Part shown: positions 13,499-23,393 of the stretch, one piece after another | Numbering within the stretch: position 1 is the first letter of the stretch | How the letters are laid out: every line of letters starts with the position of its first letter | Origin: Polaromonas sp. OV174 | Lineage (GTDB): Bacteria; Pseudomonadota; Gammaproteobacteria; Burkholderiales; Burkholderiaceae_C | NCBI RefSeq assembly: GCF_900112285.1 | Contig: NZ_FOKZ01000007.1 | Coordinates: 62,001-126,000 of the forward strand | Reading direction: 5' to 3' | Length of the DNA: 64,000 nucleotides | Made by a program: the position numbers and the translations under genes | The notes under the pieces: generated by a model | Database searches by the model: none | Told to the model about the DNA's origin: nothing | The model's input: the letters and a program-made list of their open reading frames with translations, nothing else

Positions 13499-14155
13499 AT
13501 GAACCGTAGAGCCCTCGGCCGTTTATTGACCGCCTCACTCAGCCTGGCCTTGCTGGCCTTGGCGCCAGTCGTTCGCGCCGCCGACGAGGCGCCCGATGCC
13601 CTGATCAAGCGGGTGTCCTCCGAAGTGCTGGACAGCATCAAGTCTGACCAGGCCGTGAAGACCGGCGACATGAGCAAGGTGCTGGCGCTGGTGGACGGCA
13701 AGATCATGCCCAATGTGAATTTCACGCGCATGACGGCCGCAGCCGTCGGACGCAGCTGGCGCCAGGCCACACCCGAGCAAAAGACCCGTCTGCAAGATGA
13801 GTTCAAGACCTTGCTGATTCGTACCTACTCCGGCGCCCTGTCGCAGGTCAAGGATCAGACGCTGAACGTCAAGCCCTTGCGCGCAGCGCCGGCGGACACC
13901 GAGGTGGTGGTGCGCACCGAGGTCCTGGGTCGTGGCGACCCGATCCAGCTGGACTACCGCATGGAAAAAACCGCCACGGGGTGGAAAATCTATGACCTCA
14001 ATGTGCTGGGCATCTGGCTGGTGGAAACCTACCGCACGCAGTTTGCCCAGGAAATCAACGCCAAGGGCGTGGATGGCCTGATCGCGTCGCTGGCTCAGCG
14101 CAACAAGTCCAATGGGGGCGACAGCAAGCCCAATGCGGCCGACAAGAAGCCTTGA
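13499..14155 (+). CDS. mlaC: Mla periplasmic lipid shuttle (Ttg2D family)
   Basis: A 218-residue periplasmic protein that carries phospholipid between MlaA at the outer membrane and MlaFEDB at the inner membrane. The signal peptide is MNRRALGRLLTASLSLALLA with cleavage near VVRA-ADEAP. Family motifs include KIMPNVNFTRMTAAAVGRSWRQATPEQK near residues 67-94 and the C-terminal WLVETYRTQFAQEI. The ATG at 13499 is chosen because AGAAGGAAAA precedes it and it starts the signal peptide; an ATG 54 bases upstream would spoil it. A 161-base gap separates it from mlaA, longer than the other mla junctions. Confidence 0.93.
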   Translation: MNRRALGRLLTASLSLALLALAPVVRAADEAPDALIKRVSSEVLDSIKSDQAVKTGDMSKVLALVDGKIMPNVNFTRMTAAAVGRSWRQATPEQKTRLQDEFKTLLIRTYSGALSQVKDQTLNVKPLRAAPADTEVVVRTEVLGRGDPIQLDYRMEKTATGWKIYDLNVLGIWLVETYRTQFAQEINAKGVDGLIASLAQRNKSNGGDSKPNAADKKP

Positions 14156-14165
14156 TGCGACGGTC

Positions 14166-14447
14166 ATGCTGACACTCCCGTCCGTCCTGACGCACGCCGT
14201 GGTGCCTGATTTTGTCCGTGCTATGGGGCCGGCCATGCAATCGCATCAGGCGGAACTGGTGGTTGATGCCAGCGCCCTGAAGCAGTTTGACTCGTCCGCG
14301 CTGGCACTTTTGCTGGAGTGCCGGCGCCAGGCGCTGGCCGCAGGCCAGGGGTTTTCGGTGCGCAACGCACCAGCATTGCTGCGCCAGCTGGCCGGCCTTT
14401 ATGGCGTAGCCGAGTTGATTCCTGCTGCGACGAATTCTCCGGCCTGA
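14166..14447 (+). CDS. mlaB: STAS-domain protein MlaB of the Mla complex
   Basis: A STAS-domain protein of about 93 residues that binds MlaF and supports its assembly and activity. The STAS core ELVVDASALKQFDSSALALLLECRR and a later RNAPALLRQLAGLYGV are visible. The ATG at 14166 is ten bases past the mlaC stop. The frame is open upstream into mlaC, but no better start with a ribosome-binding site is seen. It closes the six-gene mla cluster. Confidence 0.85.
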   Translation: MLTLPSVLTHAVVPDFVRAMGPAMQSHQAELVVDASALKQFDSSALALLLECRRQALAAGQGFSVRNAPALLRQLAGLYGVAELIPAATNSPA

Positions 14448-14548
14448 GTCGGGCGCGCTGGTTTTTACCAGCCGCTTTGTGCCAGTTGCGGGGGCTTAGT
14501 GTCATGCGGGCAAAGCAAAAAGGCATCAGCCCTTAAAATGGGGAGCTC

Positions 14549-15502
14549 ATGCCAGCCATCTCATTTCAGTCCGTCTCCAAAACCTATCCCTCCGCGCGAA
14601 TTCAGACCGACCCGGCTGTCAGGGCGCTGGACGATGTGAGTTTTGACATTCAACCGGGCGAGTTTTTTGGCTTGCTGGGCCCCAATGGTGCCGGCAAAAC
14701 CTCACTCATCAGCATACTGGCCGGCCTGTCCCGCGCCAGCGCCGGCCGGATCCTGGTGCACGGCAGCGATGTGCTGAGCGATTACGCCAACGCCAGGCGC
14801 AAACTCGGCGTCGTGCCGCAGGAGCTGGTGTTCGACCCATTTTTCAGCGTGCGCGAAACGCTCCGCATTCAGTCGGGTTATTTCGGCATCAAGAGAAATG
14901 ACGCCTGGATTGACGAGTTGCTGGACAGCCTGGGCCTGGCCGACAAGGCCAATGCCAATATGCGCCAGCTCTCGGGCGGCATGAAGCGCCGCGTGCTGGT
15001 GGCGCAGGCGCTGGTTCACAAGCCGCAAGTGATTGTGCTGGACGAGCCCACGGCCGGCGTCGACGTGGAGTTGCGCCAGACCTTGTGGCAATTCATTGCC
15101 AAACTCAACAAGCAGGGCAGCACCGTTTTGCTGACCACGCATTATCTTGAAGAGGCCGAGGCCTTGTGCAGCCGTATTGCCATGCTCAAGCGGGGGCGGG
15201 TGGTGGCGCTGGCGCAGACCTCCGAGCTGCTCAAGGCGGCTTCCTCGAATGTGCTCCGCTTCAAAGTTGATAGCGAGCTCCCTAGTCATTTGGCGGCTCA
15301 AGCCCGTATTACAGGACGAATTGTGCAGTTTCCAGCGAACAATGCGCACGAGATAGAGCAATACCTGGTGGCGATTCGTCAGGCAGGCCTGGTGGCCGAA
15401 GACGTGGAAATCCGCAAGGCTGATCTGGAGGATGTGTTTCTTGACGTGATGAACGGAAAAACCGTCGAACAACCCCAGGCCCTTGCTGGAGTCGCCAAAT
15501 GA
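14549..15502 (+). CDS. ABC-2 type transporter ATP-binding protein (YadG-like)
   Basis: A 317-residue ABC ATPase. Walker A is GPNGAGKT near residue 50, the signature is QLSGGMKRRVLVAQALVHKP, and Walker B is VIVLDEPTAGVDVEL. A C-terminal extension after residue 230 is typical of the YadG/NodI/CcmA-like subfamily. The next gene is the matching ABC-2 permease, overlapping by four bases, so the two form a dedicated exporter. Substrate unknown. The pair is a regular neighbour of mla and murA in this lineage, which hints at a cell-envelope role, but that is inference. Confidence 0.9.
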   Translation: MPAISFQSVSKTYPSARIQTDPAVRALDDVSFDIQPGEFFGLLGPNGAGKTSLISILAGLSRASAGRILVHGSDVLSDYANARRKLGVVPQELVFDPFFSVRETLRIQSGYFGIKRNDAWIDELLDSLGLADKANANMRQLSGGMKRRVLVAQALVHKPQVIVLDEPTAGVDVELRQTLWQFIAKLNKQGSTVLLTTHYLEEAEALCSRIAMLKRGRVVALAQTSELLKAASSNVLRFKVDSELPSHLAAQARITGRIVQFPANNAHEIEQYLVAIRQAGLVAEDVEIRKADLEDVFLDVMNGKTVEQPQALAGVAK

Positions 15503-16254
15503 CCGGCTGGCAAACTCTGTTGTACAAGGAAGTGCTGCGCTTCTGGAAAGTTGGTTTTCAGACCGTGGGCGCGCCCGTGCTGACGGCCGTGATGTACATG
15601 CTGATTTTTGGCCATGTCATGCAGGGCAAGGAGCTGGTCTACGGGCAGGTCAGCTACACCGCTTTCCTGGTGCCTGGCCTGGTCATGATGAGCGTGCTGC
15701 AAAACTCCTTTGCCAACAGCTCTTCGTCGCTGATCCAGAGCAAGATCATGGGCAGCCTGGTGTTTGTGCTGCTCACCCCGCTGTCGCATTGGCACTGGTT
15801 TTTCGCCTATGTGGGCTCCTCGGTGGCACGTGGCCTGCTGGTTGGCCTGGGCGTGTTTGCCGTCACGGTATTTTTTGGCCAACCCGGCTTTGTGGCGCCG
15901 CTGTGGATTGTGGTGTTTGCCGTTCTGGGGGCTGCCATGCTGGGCGCGCTTGGCGTGGTGGCCGGCCTGTGGTCAGAGAAATTCGACCAGATGGCCGCCT
16001 TCCAGAATTTCGTCATCATGCCCATGACTTTTTTGAGCGGTGTCTTTTATTCCATCCATTCGCTGCCGCCGTTCTGGCAAAGCGTCAGCCACCTGAACCC
16101 GTTTTTCTACATGATCGACGGCTTTCGTTACGGCTTCTTTGGCGTCAGCGATGTGTCGCCCTGGCTCAGCCTGAGCGTTGTGCTGACGGCCCTGCTGCTG
16201 GTCAGCGCCGTGGCGGTCAACATGCTGCGCACCGGCTACAAAATTCGACACTAG
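15499..16254 (+). CDS. ABC-2 type transporter permease (YadH-like)
   Basis: A 251-residue membrane protein with about six hydrophobic segments, of the ABC-2 permease family. The conserved C-terminal half reads MPMTFLSGVFYSIHSLPPFW followed by LNPFFYMIDGFRYGFFG. It overlaps the ATPase gene by four bases and is its partner. The exported substrate is unknown. A dispersed GC-rich element follows. Confidence 0.9.
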   Translation: MTGWQTLLYKEVLRFWKVGFQTVGAPVLTAVMYMLIFGHVMQGKELVYGQVSYTAFLVPGLVMMSVLQNSFANSSSSLIQSKIMGSLVFVLLTPLSHWHWFFAYVGSSVARGLLVGLGVFAVTVFFGQPGFVAPLWIVVFAVLGAAMLGALGVVAGLWSEKFDQMAAFQNFVIMPMTFLSGVFYSIHSLPPFWQSVSHLNPFFYMIDGFRYGFFGVSDVSPWLSLSVVLTALLLVSAVAVNMLRTGYKIRH

Positions 16255-16256
16255 AG

Positions 16257-16376
16257 ATATGGCCCCACGTTCGCGCACTTCGTGTCGCTCTCTGCCCCCC
16301 CGAGGGGGCGCTGCGCCTGCGGCCTGGCGAAGCCAGTTCCGCGGCCCCTGCTTGCGAAGACACTCGTCTCATGCCC
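16257..16376. repeat. GC-rich dispersed element with C-run/G-run hairpin
   Basis: The gap between the permease and ibaG holds a CCCCCCGAGGGGGC hairpin (about 16294-16309), then CTGCGCCTGCGGCCTGGC and a CTGGC-GAA-GCCAG hairpin. This kind of sequence recurs between genes in Comamonadaceae genomes by my recollection, but only one copy is in the window. It could terminate the ABC-2 transcript. Its repeat status cannot be shown here. Confidence 0.45.
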
Positions 16377-16389
16377 CAATAAGTAACCT

Positions 16390-16635
16390 ATGACCAGCGA
16401 AGAACTTCAATCCATCATTGCCGCAGGCCTGGCCTGCGAACACCTTGAGCTGTCCGGCGACGGCCGGCATTGGTATGCCACCATTGTTTCCTCTGCTTTT
16501 GAAGGCCAGCGCCTGATCCAGCGGCACCAGCGGGTCTATGCCACGCTGGGCGGCCGCATGCAGACCGACGAGGTGCATGCCCTGTCCATGAAAACCTATA
16601 CGCCCGCCGAGTGGGCTGCCAACAACGCGCAATAA
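16390..16635 (+). CDS. ibaG: BolA-family protein IbaG
   Basis: An 81-residue BolA/IbaG protein with the family pattern LELSGDGRHWYATIVSSAFEGQRLIQRHQRVYATLGG. Such proteins pair with monothiol glutaredoxins in iron-sulfur handling; IbaG is linked to acid response. Directly before murA, which is the standard order in proteobacteria (mla-ibaG-murA). The ATG at 16390 gives the usual length. Confidence 0.88.
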   Translation: MTSEELQSIIAAGLACEHLELSGDGRHWYATIVSSAFEGQRLIQRHQRVYATLGGRMQTDEVHALSMKTYTPAEWAANNAQ

Positions 16636-16650
16636 AGAAGAAGCACCAGC

Positions 16651-17925
16651 ATGGACAAATTACTGATTCGAGGCGGCAAGACACTGGCCGGTACGGTCGA
16701 GATTTCCGGCGCCAAAAACGCCGCCCTGCCCGAGCTGTGCGCGGCCCTGCTGACCGCAGACACCGTGACGCTGGAGAACGTGCCGCGCCTGCAGGACGTG
16801 GCCACCATGCTCAAGCTGATCCGCAACATGGGTGTGCAGGCCGAGCGCAGCCAGGCGCAGCCCAGCACCGTCACGCTTAATGCCGGGCCTTTGAGTTCGC
16901 CCGAGGCACCCTACGAGCTGGTGAAAACCATGCGCGCCTCGGTGCTGGCGCTGGGCCCGCTGCTGGCGCGGTTCGGCGAAGCCACGGTCTCGCTGCCCGG
17001 CGGCTGCGCCATTGGCTCGCGGCCGGTGGACCAGCACATCAAGGGCATGCAGGCCATGGGCGCCGAGATCGTGGTGGAGCACGGCTACATGATTGCCAAG
17101 TTGCCGGCTGGGCAGCAGCGTTTGAAAGGCGCCAACATCACCACCGACATGGTGACGGTGACCGGCACCGAGAACTTCCTGATGGCCGCCACCCTGGCCG
17201 AGGGCGAGACAATTCTCGAAAATGCGGCGCAGGAGCCAGAGATCGGCGACCTGGCCGAGATGCTGATCAAGATGGGCGCGAAGATTGAAGGCCACGGCAC
17301 GCGCCGCATCCGCATCCAGGGCGTGGAGCGCCTGCACGGCTGCACCCACCAGGTGGTGGCCGACCGCATTGAAACCGGCACCTTTTTGTGCGCCGTCGCC
17401 GCTGCCGGCGGCGATGTCGTGCTCAAGCATGGCCGCGCCGATCACCTGGACGCCGTGATTGAAAAGCTGCGCGAGGCCGGTGCCGTCATCACCGCCGGCG
17501 ACGGTTTCATCCGCGTGCAGGCCCAGGGCCGCATGAAGGCGCAGTCTTTCCGCACCACCGAATACCCGGGTTTCCCGACCGACATGCAGGCCCAGTTCAT
17601 GGCGCTCAACGCCATTGCACATGGCACCAGCACCGTGACCGAGACGATTTTTGAAAACCGCTTCATGCACGTCAACGAGATGCTGCGCCTGGGCGCCAAG
17701 ATCCAGATCGAAGGCAAGGTCGCGGTCATGGAAGGCGTGGAACGGCTTTCCGGCGCCACGGTGATGGCCACCGATTTGCGGGCTTCCGCCAGCCTGGTGA
17801 TCGCCGGCCTGGTGGCCGATGGTGAAACCCTGGTGGACCGCATCTACCATCTGGACCGCGGCTACGACCAGATGGAAGCCAAACTGCGCGGCATAGGCGC
17901 TGATATTGAAAGACTGCAACCATGA
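16651..17925 (+). CDS. murA: UDP-N-acetylglucosamine 1-carboxyvinyltransferase
   Basis: MurA, 424 residues, catalyses the first committed step of peptidoglycan synthesis, transfer of enolpyruvate from PEP to UDP-GlcNAc. Catalytic Lys22 and Asn23 lie in [10 protein letters not shown]. The PEP-adduct Cys is at residue 119 in [17 protein letters not shown], so the enzyme should be fosfomycin-sensitive at this site. Its stop overlaps hisG by four bases, coupling cell-wall and histidine genes in one transcript. Confidence 0.97.
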   Translation: MDKLLIRGGKTLAGTVEISGAKNAALPELCAALLTADTVTLENVPRLQDVATMLKLIRNMGVQAERSQAQPSTVTLNAGPLSSPEAPYELVKTMRASVLALGPLLARFGEATVSLPGGCAIGSRPVDQHIKGMQAMGAEIVVEHGYMIAKLPAGQQRLKGANITTDMVTVTGTENFLMAATLAEGETILENAAQEPEIGDLAEMLIKMGAKIEGHGTRRIRIQGVERLHGCTHQVVADRIETGTFLCAVAAAGGDVVLKHGRADHLDAVIEKLREAGAVITAGDGFIRVQAQGRMKAQSFRTTEYPGFPTDMQAQFMALNAIAHGTSTVTETIFENRFMHVNEMLRLGAKIQIEGKVAVMEGVERLSGATVMATDLRASASLVIAGLVADGETLVDRIYHLDRGYDQMEAKLRGIGADIERLQP

Positions 17926-18572
17926 TCACGCTCGCGCTCTCCAAGGGCCGCATCTTCGACGACATCTTGCCGCTGCTCAGATCGGCCGGCATCGAGGTGC
18001 TGGATGATCCCGACAAGTCCCGCAAGCTGATTCTCGATACCAACCAGAGCGACCTGCGCGTGGTGCTGGTGCGCGCCACCGACGTGCCGACCTATGTGCA
18101 GTACGGCGGCGCCGATATCGGCGTGGTCGGCAAGGACACCTTGCTGGAGTCCGGCAGCCAGGGCCTGTACCAGCCGCTGGACCTGCAAATTGCCAAGTGC
18201 CGCATCAGCGTGGCGGTGCGCGAGGGCTTTGACTACGCCGCCGCAGTGCGCCAGGGCTCGCGCCTGAAAGTGGCGACCAAGTACGTGGCGATTGCGCGCG
18301 ATTTCTTCGCCTCCAAGGGCGTGCACGTGGACCTGATCAAGCTCTACGGCAGTATGGAGCTGGCGCCCCTGACCGGCCTGGCCGACGCGATTGTCGACCT
18401 GGTGTCTACCGGCAGCACGCTCAAGGCCAACCACCTGGTTGAGGTCGAGCGCATCATGGACATCAGCTCGCATCTGGTGGTGAACCAGACCGCGCTCAAG
18501 CTCAAGCAAGCCCCCATACGCAAACTCATTGACGCCTTCTCATCGGCGTCGGCCTCCGCCACAAAGAACTAG
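17922..18572 (+). CDS. hisG: ATP phosphoribosyltransferase, short form
   Basis: HisG condenses ATP and PRPP in the first step of histidine synthesis. At 216 residues it is the short form, lacking the C-terminal ACT-like regulatory domain. Short HisG works only as a hetero-octamer with the regulatory subunit HisZ, which is not in this window. Family motifs: LALSKGRI at the N-terminus and [19 protein letters not shown] near residue 151. Starts with an ATGA overlap on murA. Confidence 0.95.
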   Translation: MITLALSKGRIFDDILPLLRSAGIEVLDDPDKSRKLILDTNQSDLRVVLVRATDVPTYVQYGGADIGVVGKDTLLESGSQGLYQPLDLQIAKCRISVAVREGFDYAAAVRQGSRLKVATKYVAIARDFFASKGVHVDLIKLYGSMELAPLTGLADAIVDLVSTGSTLKANHLVEVERIMDISSHLVVNQTALKLKQAPIRKLIDAFSSASASATKN

Positions 18573-18581
18573 CCTGGAATC

Positions 18582-18632
18582 GAATTGCTATGAATTTGGT
18601 AGCTACTCCCGCCCGACTATCAAGCGTTGCAG
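18582..18632 (+). repeat. Possible degenerate repeat copy overlapping the hisD start
   Basis: GCTATGAATTTGGTAGCT closely resembles the AT-rich half of the dispersed repeat (copy 4 on the other strand reads ACTATGAATTTAATAGCT), and a CGCCCG follows at the expected distance. The hisD start codon lies inside this match. Beyond about 30 bases the similarity fades and the frame encodes residues that look like normal HisD, so this is a weak call. Confidence 0.35.
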
Positions 18633-19933
18633 CCACTTTTGATGCTGAATTCAAGGCGCGCCTGCATTGGTCGGCCGATACCGATGCGGCGATAGAGCAG
18701 CGTGTCGCCGACATCCTGGCCGACGTGCAGCGGCGCGGCGACGCCGCGGTGCTGGAATACACGGCGCGTTTTGATGGCCTTGGCGTGGCAACTATGGCCG
18801 AGCTGGAGCTCACGCAAGCCGAACTCAAGGCCGCCTTCGAGGCGATTCCCACGGCCCAGCGCGAGGCCTTGCAGGCGGCGGCGCGGCGCGTGCGCAACTA
18901 CCACGAGGCGCAAAAAAAGGCCTGCGGCGAGAGCTGGAGCTATCGCGACGAAGACGGCAGCTTGCTGGGCCAGAAGGTCACGCCGCTGGACCGCGTCGGC
19001 ATTTATGTGCCCGGCGGCAAGGCGGCTTATCCCTCCTCTGTGCTGATGAACGCCATTCCCGCCCATGTGGCCGGCGTTGGTGAAATTATCATGGTCGTGC
19101 CCACGCCCAAGGGCGAGAAAAACGCCCTGGTGCTGGCTGCCGCCTACGTGGCCGGCGTGACCCGCGCCTTCACCATAGGTGGTGCGCAGGCCGTGGCGGC
19201 GCTGGCTTACGGCACGGCCACCGTGCCCAAGGTCGACAAGATCACCGGCCCCGGTAACGCCTACGTGGCCAGCGCCAAGAAGCGCGTCTTTGGCACCGTG
19301 GGCATAGACATGATTGCCGGGCCGAGCGAGATTTTGGTGCTGGCCGACGGCACCACGCCGGCCGAGTGGGTGGCCATGGATTTGTTCAGCCAGGCCGAGC
19401 ACGACGAGCTGGCGCAAAGCATTTTGCTGTGCCCCGACGCCGCTTATATAGCCGCCGTGCAGGACGCGATTAACCGCCTGCTGCCGGCCATGCCGCGCGC
19501 CGCCATCATCGCCAAGTCGCTCAGCGACCGCGGCGCGCTGATCCACACGCGCAGCATGGAAGAGGCTTGCGCCATCAGTAACCGCATCGCGCCCGAGCAT
19601 TTGGAAGTCTCCAGCCGCGAGCCGCACAAATGGGAGCCGCTGCTCAAGCATGCCGGCGCCATCTTTCTAGGCGCCTACACCAGCGAAAGCCTGGGTGACT
19701 ACTGCGCCGGCCCGAATCACGTGCTGCCGACCAGCGGCACGGCGCGCTTTTCCAGCCCGCTGGGCGTGTACGACTTCCAGAAGCGATCCAGCCTGATCGA
19801 GGTGAGCGAAGCCGGCGCCCAGGTGCTGGGCCCCATCGCCGCCGAACTGGCTTATGGCGAAGGCCTGCAGGCGCATGCGCGCGCCGCCGAGATGCGTTTG
19901 CAGACCGTGCCCGATATGAGAGTGACCCCATGA
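18590..19933 (+). CDS. hisD: Histidinol dehydrogenase
   Basis: HisD, 447 residues, performs the last two oxidations from L-histidinol to L-histidine using NAD and zinc. Landmarks: [24 protein letters not shown] near residue 135, and [17 protein letters not shown] near 221. Metal and catalytic residues sit in AEHDELAQS and in RIAPEHLEV. The ATG at 18590 gives [11 protein letters not shown]. The first few codons coincide with a repeat-like sequence. The stop overlaps hisC by four bases. Confidence 0.96.
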   Translation: MNLVATPARLSSVAATFDAEFKARLHWSADTDAAIEQRVADILADVQRRGDAAVLEYTARFDGLGVATMAELELTQAELKAAFEAIPTAQREALQAAARRVRNYHEAQKKACGESWSYRDEDGSLLGQKVTPLDRVGIYVPGGKAAYPSSVLMNAIPAHVAGVGEIIMVVPTPKGEKNALVLAAAYVAGVTRAFTIGGAQAVAALAYGTATVPKVDKITGPGNAYVASAKKRVFGTVGIDMIAGPSEILVLADGTTPAEWVAMDLFSQAEHDELAQSILLCPDAAYIAAVQDAINRLLPAMPRAAIIAKSLSDRGALIHTRSMEEACAISNRIAPEHLEVSSREPHKWEPLLKHAGAIFLGAYTSESLGDYCAGPNHVLPTSGTARFSSPLGVYDFQKRSSLIEVSEAGAQVLGPIAAELAYGEGLQAHARAAEMRLQTVPDMRVTP

Positions 19934-21015
19934 CTGAGCTTGATTCGAAATTCAAAAAACTGATTCGCCAGGACGTGCAGTCCATGCACGCCTACGCCAT
20001 CCAGGACTCGGCCGGCATGGTCAAGCTGGACGCCATGGAGAACCCGCACCGCCTGCCCGCAGATCTGCAGGCCAAGCTGGGCGAGCGTCTGGGCGCGCTG
20101 GCGCTGAACCGTTATCCGGACGGCCGTGTCAACGACTTGCGCGCCGCGCTGGCCGACTACGCCGGTATGCCCGAGGGCTTTGACATCATGCTGGGCAACG
20201 GCTCGGACGAGCTGATCTCGCTGCTGGCCATGGCCTGTGACGTGCCCGGCGGCAGCATTCTGGCGCCCATGCCGGGCTTTGTGATGTACGGCCTGAGCGC
20301 GCAGCTGCAGGGGCTGAAATTCATAGGCGTGGAGTTGACGCCAGACTTCGAGCTCGATGAAGCCGCCATGCTGGCCGCCATTGCCCAGCACAAGCCCTCC
20401 ATCGTTTACCTGGCCTATCCGAACAACCCCACGGCCAATCTGTGGGACGACGCGGTGATAGAAAAGATCATTGAGGCCGTGGGCGAGCAGGGCGGTCTGG
20501 TGGTGATGGACGAGGCCTACCAGCCCTTTTCCAGCAAAAGCTATATCGACCGGATCGCCAGGCACGGCCATGTGCTCCTGATGCGCACCCTGAGCAAGTT
20601 CGGCCTGGCCGGTGTGCGGCTGGGTTACATGATGGGCCCGAAAGCCCTGATCGCCGAGGTCGACAAAGTGCGCCCGCCCTACAACATCAGCGTGCTCAAT
20701 TACGAGTGCGCGCTGTTTGCGCTGGAGCACCGCGAGGTGTTTGCCGCGCAGGCGCACGAGCTGGTGGCGCAGCGCGCAGCGCTGTTTGCGGCGCTGAGCG
20801 CCCTGAAGGGTGTCAAGGCCTGGAAAAGCGATGCCAACATGATCCTGGTCCGTGTGCCCGATGCCACCAAAACCTTTGAGGGCTTGAAGCAGCGCAAGGT
20901 CCTGGTCAAGAACGTTTCTAAAATGCATGTACTGCTGGCCAATTGTTTGCGCCTGACCGTCGGCACTTCCGAAGAAAATGCGCAAATGCTCGCCGCGCTT
21001 GAAGAATCACTATGA
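19930..21015 (+). CDS. hisC: Histidinol-phosphate aminotransferase
   Basis: HisC, 361 residues, is a PLP-dependent class I/II aminotransferase converting imidazole acetol phosphate to histidinol phosphate. The PLP lysine is in [17 protein letters not shown] near residue 222. Other family sites are [12 protein letters not shown] and [10 protein letters not shown]. It is linked by four-base overlaps to both hisD and hisB. Confidence 0.96.
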   Translation: MTELDSKFKKLIRQDVQSMHAYAIQDSAGMVKLDAMENPHRLPADLQAKLGERLGALALNRYPDGRVNDLRAALADYAGMPEGFDIMLGNGSDELISLLAMACDVPGGSILAPMPGFVMYGLSAQLQGLKFIGVELTPDFELDEAAMLAAIAQHKPSIVYLAYPNNPTANLWDDAVIEKIIEAVGEQGGLVVMDEAYQPFSSKSYIDRIARHGHVLLMRTLSKFGLAGVRLGYMMGPKALIAEVDKVRPPYNISVLNYECALFALEHREVFAAQAHELVAQRAALFAALSALKGVKAWKSDANMILVRVPDATKTFEGLKQRKVLVKNVSKMHVLLANCLRLTVGTSEENAQMLAALEESL

Positions 21016-21620
21016 CTACCCCCACCACCGCCCCCCGTATTGCCGAGGTCTCGCGCAACACCGCCGAAACCAAGATCACCGTCAAAGTCAACCTGGACGG
21101 CACCGGCCAGGCCAAGCTGTCCACCGGCATAGGCTTTTTTGACCACATGCTGGACCAGATCGCCCGCCACGGCCTGATCGATCTGGATATTCACGCCGAG
21201 GGCGACCTGCACATCGACGGCCACCACACGGTGGAAGACGTCGGCATCACGCTGGGCCAGGCCGTGGCCCAGGCCATTGGCGATAAAAAAGGCCTGCGCC
21301 GCTACGGCCACGCCTATGTGCCGCTGGATGAGGCGCTGAGCCGCGTGGTGGTTGATTTCTCGGGCCGGCCCGGCCTGGACATGCATGTGCCCTTCAAGAG
21401 CGGCATGATCGGCACCTTTGACAGCCAGCTGGCTTACGAATTTTTCCAGGGCTTTGTGAACCACGCCTTTGTCACGCTGCATATCGACAACCTGAAGGGC
21501 GAGAACGCCCACCACCAGGCCGAAACGGTGTTCAAGGCCTTTGCCCGTGCCCTGCGCATGGCACTGGAAATTGATCCGCGTGCCGCTGGCGTGATTCCTT
21601 CGACCAAGGGCACGCTCTAG
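21012..21620 (+). CDS. hisB: Imidazoleglycerol-phosphate dehydratase
   Basis: HisB, 202 residues, dehydrates imidazole glycerol phosphate. It is the monofunctional dehydratase only, without the phosphatase domain found in E. coli HisB. Metal-binding histidines lie in two similar motifs, [13 protein letters not shown] with [10 protein letters not shown], and [10 protein letters not shown] with NAHHQAE. ATGA overlap with hisC. A dispersed repeat follows before hisH. Confidence 0.96.
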   Translation: MTTPTTAPRIAEVSRNTAETKITVKVNLDGTGQAKLSTGIGFFDHMLDQIARHGLIDLDIHAEGDLHIDGHHTVEDVGITLGQAVAQAIGDKKGLRRYGHAYVPLDEALSRVVVDFSGRPGLDMHVPFKSGMIGTFDSQLAYEFFQGFVNHAFVTLHIDNLKGENAHHQAETVFKAFARALRMALEIDPRAAGVIPSTKGTL

Positions 21621-21650
21621 GAGCGCCGCCTCTCGGGCATGAAATCAAGT

Positions 21651-21707
21651 CTTTTTGGCCTCCAGTCCTTATGGGCTGAGCGCTAATAGCTATTAAATTC
21701 ATAGTAC
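21651..21707 (-). repeat. Dispersed two-hairpin intergenic repeat, copy 4
   Basis: Reverse-oriented copy between hisB and hisH. Read on the minus strand it gives CTATGAATTTAATAGCTATT, then AGCGCTCAGCCC, a spacer and GGAGGCCAAAAAG. It breaks the tight four-base overlaps that join hisG-D-C-B. Confidence 0.7.
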
Positions 21708-21719
21708 TTACCGATTCAA

Positions 21720-22388
21720 ATGGCTAAATTGAAAACCGTGGCGGTGGTCGACTATGGCTCGGGCAATCTGCGCTCGGTGTCGCAAGCCGTCCAGCATGTG
21801 GCCCAGGACAGCGGCTACGAGGTGGTGGTGACATCGCGGGCGCAGGATGTGCTGGACGCCGATCGCGTGGTGTTGCCTGGCCAGGGCGCCATGCATGACT
21901 GCATGCGGGCGCTGGCCGAATCCGGCCTGCAGGACGCGGTCTTGCACGCCGCCGCGCACAAGCCGTTGTTTGGCGTCTGCGTCGGCATGCAAATGCTGCT
22001 GGACCAAAGCCAGGAAGGCCTGGCCGGCGCGCCCACGCCAGGTTTGGGGCTGATTCACGGCGAAGTCGTCAAGTTTGAGCTGGCCGGCCAAATCCAGCCC
22101 GATGGCAGCCGTTTCAAGGTGCCGCAAATGGGCTGGAACCAGGTTTACCGAACCAGCCCGGCGCACCCGCTGTGGGCTGGGGTGCCGGATGGCGCCTATT
22201 TCTACTTCGTGCACAGCTTTTACGCCCGTCCGTCGGATGCGCGCCACATTGCGGGCGAGGCCGACTACGGCGGGCGCTTTGCTGCGGCGATTGCACGCGA
22301 TAATATTTTCGCCACCCAGTTCCATCCCGAGAAAAGTGCTGACCACGGACTGAGCCTGTACCGCAATTTTCTGCATTGGAAGCCCTGA
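21720..22388 (+). CDS. hisH: Imidazole glycerol phosphate synthase, glutaminase subunit
   Basis: HisH, 222 residues, is a class I glutamine amidotransferase that feeds ammonia to HisF. The nucleophile is Cys87 in [11 protein letters not shown], with the catalytic His and Glu in TQFHPEKS near the C-terminus. The N-terminus [14 protein letters not shown] is typical. It follows a repeat, so translation is not coupled to hisB. Confidence 0.96.
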   Translation: MAKLKTVAVVDYGSGNLRSVSQAVQHVAQDSGYEVVVTSRAQDVLDADRVVLPGQGAMHDCMRALAESGLQDAVLHAAAHKPLFGVCVGMQMLLDQSQEGLAGAPTPGLGLIHGEVVKFELAGQIQPDGSRFKVPQMGWNQVYRTSPAHPLWAGVPDGAYFYFVHSFYARPSDARHIAGEADYGGRFAAAIARDNIFATQFHPEKSADHGLSLYRNFLHWKP

Positions 22389-22455
22389 CCCGTTCTGACG
22401 ACATCGCTGGAGCGAGTTTTTTTCAACCCCTTCATCCGTTTTCCTCTACCCCAAC

Positions 22456-23196
22456 ATGCTACTCATCCCCGCGATTGACCTGAAAGACGGTCACTGCGTT
22501 CGCCTGAAACAGGGCGACATGGATCAATCCACCGTTTTCAGCGAAGACCCGGCCGCCATGGCGCGCAACTGGGTGGACAAGGGTGCGCGTCGCCTGCACC
22601 TGGTGGATCTGAATGGAGCGTTTGCCGGCAAGCCCAAGAACGAGTTGGCCATCAAGCGCATCCTGGCCGAAGTGGGCACGGAAATCGACGTGCAACTGGG
22701 CGGCGGCATTCGTGATCTGGACACGATTGAGCGCTACCTCGACGCCGGCCTGCGCTACGTCATCATAGGCACGGCCGCGGTGAAGAATCCGGGCTTTTTG
22801 CAGGACGCCTGCACCGCTTTTGGCGGCCACATCATCGTCGGCCTGGATGCCAAGGACGGCAAGGTCGCCACCGATGGCTGGAGCAAGCTGACCGGCCATG
22901 AAGTGATCGATCTGGGCAAGAAATTCCAGGACTACGGCGTTGAGTCCATCATTTACACCGACATCGGCCGCGACGGCATGCTCAGCGGCATCAATATGGA
23001 AGCCACCGTCAAGCTGGCGCAGGCGCTGACGATTCCCGTCATCGCCTCTGGCGGCCTGTCCAATATGGCAGACATTGAAGCGCTGTGCGCGGTGGAAGAC
23101 GAGGGCGTTGAAGGCGTGATCTGCGGCCGCTCCATCTACAGCGGCGACCTGGACTTTGCGGCGGCGCAAGCGCGCGCCGACGAGCTAAACGGCTAG
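22456..23196 (+). CDS. hisA: ProFAR isomerase
   Basis: HisA, 246 residues, a TIM-barrel isomerase converting ProFAR to PRFAR. The general acid/base aspartates are in [15 protein letters not shown] near residue 8 and [12 protein letters not shown] near residue 170. Phosphate-binding QLGGGIRD and ASGGLSN loops are present. Paralogous to HisF downstream. Confidence 0.96.
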   Translation: MLLIPAIDLKDGHCVRLKQGDMDQSTVFSEDPAAMARNWVDKGARRLHLVDLNGAFAGKPKNELAIKRILAEVGTEIDVQLGGGIRDLDTIERYLDAGLRYVIIGTAAVKNPGFLQDACTAFGGHIIVGLDAKDGKVATDGWSKLTGHEVIDLGKKFQDYGVESIIYTDIGRDGMLSGINMEATVKLAQALTIPVIASGGLSNMADIEALCAVEDEGVEGVICGRSIYSGDLDFAAAQARADELNG

Positions 23197-23198
23197 AG

Positions 23199-23366
23199 GC
23201 TCCCATAAATCCGATTCTCGGGCGCATGGCTGCGTTGCGCGGTGCTCTGAATCCTCATGCACGGGAGTGCATTCCGGTTCCTGTGCTCCCCTCGTATGAG
23301 CCCAAAGGGCGATACGACACGCGCCTTGCCCTGAATCCCGATAGTCGAATTTCTGGCAACCTCTAA
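23199..23366. repeat. Putative dispersed element between hisA and hisF
   Basis: About 170 noncoding bases separate two genes that are otherwise in a tight cluster. The sequence starts with a CGGGCGCATGGCTGCGTTGC block, has an ATGCAC-GGGA-GTGCAT hairpin at about 23257-23272, and ends with TTGCCCTGAATCCCGATAG. GATTCTCGGG near the left end and GAATCCCGAT near the right look related in inverted form. I recall similar blocks in other Comamonadaceae, but only one copy is visible here. Confidence 0.4.
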
Positions 23367-23393
23367 ATTCCGCAAACCTACTGTCTAAAGTCC

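Noticed and set aside
15255-15325. Possible repeat copy inside the ABC-2 ATPase gene (GATAGCGAGCTCC...)
   Set aside because: The resemblance is limited to GATAGC and a few bases; the reading frame encodes a normal C-terminal extension.
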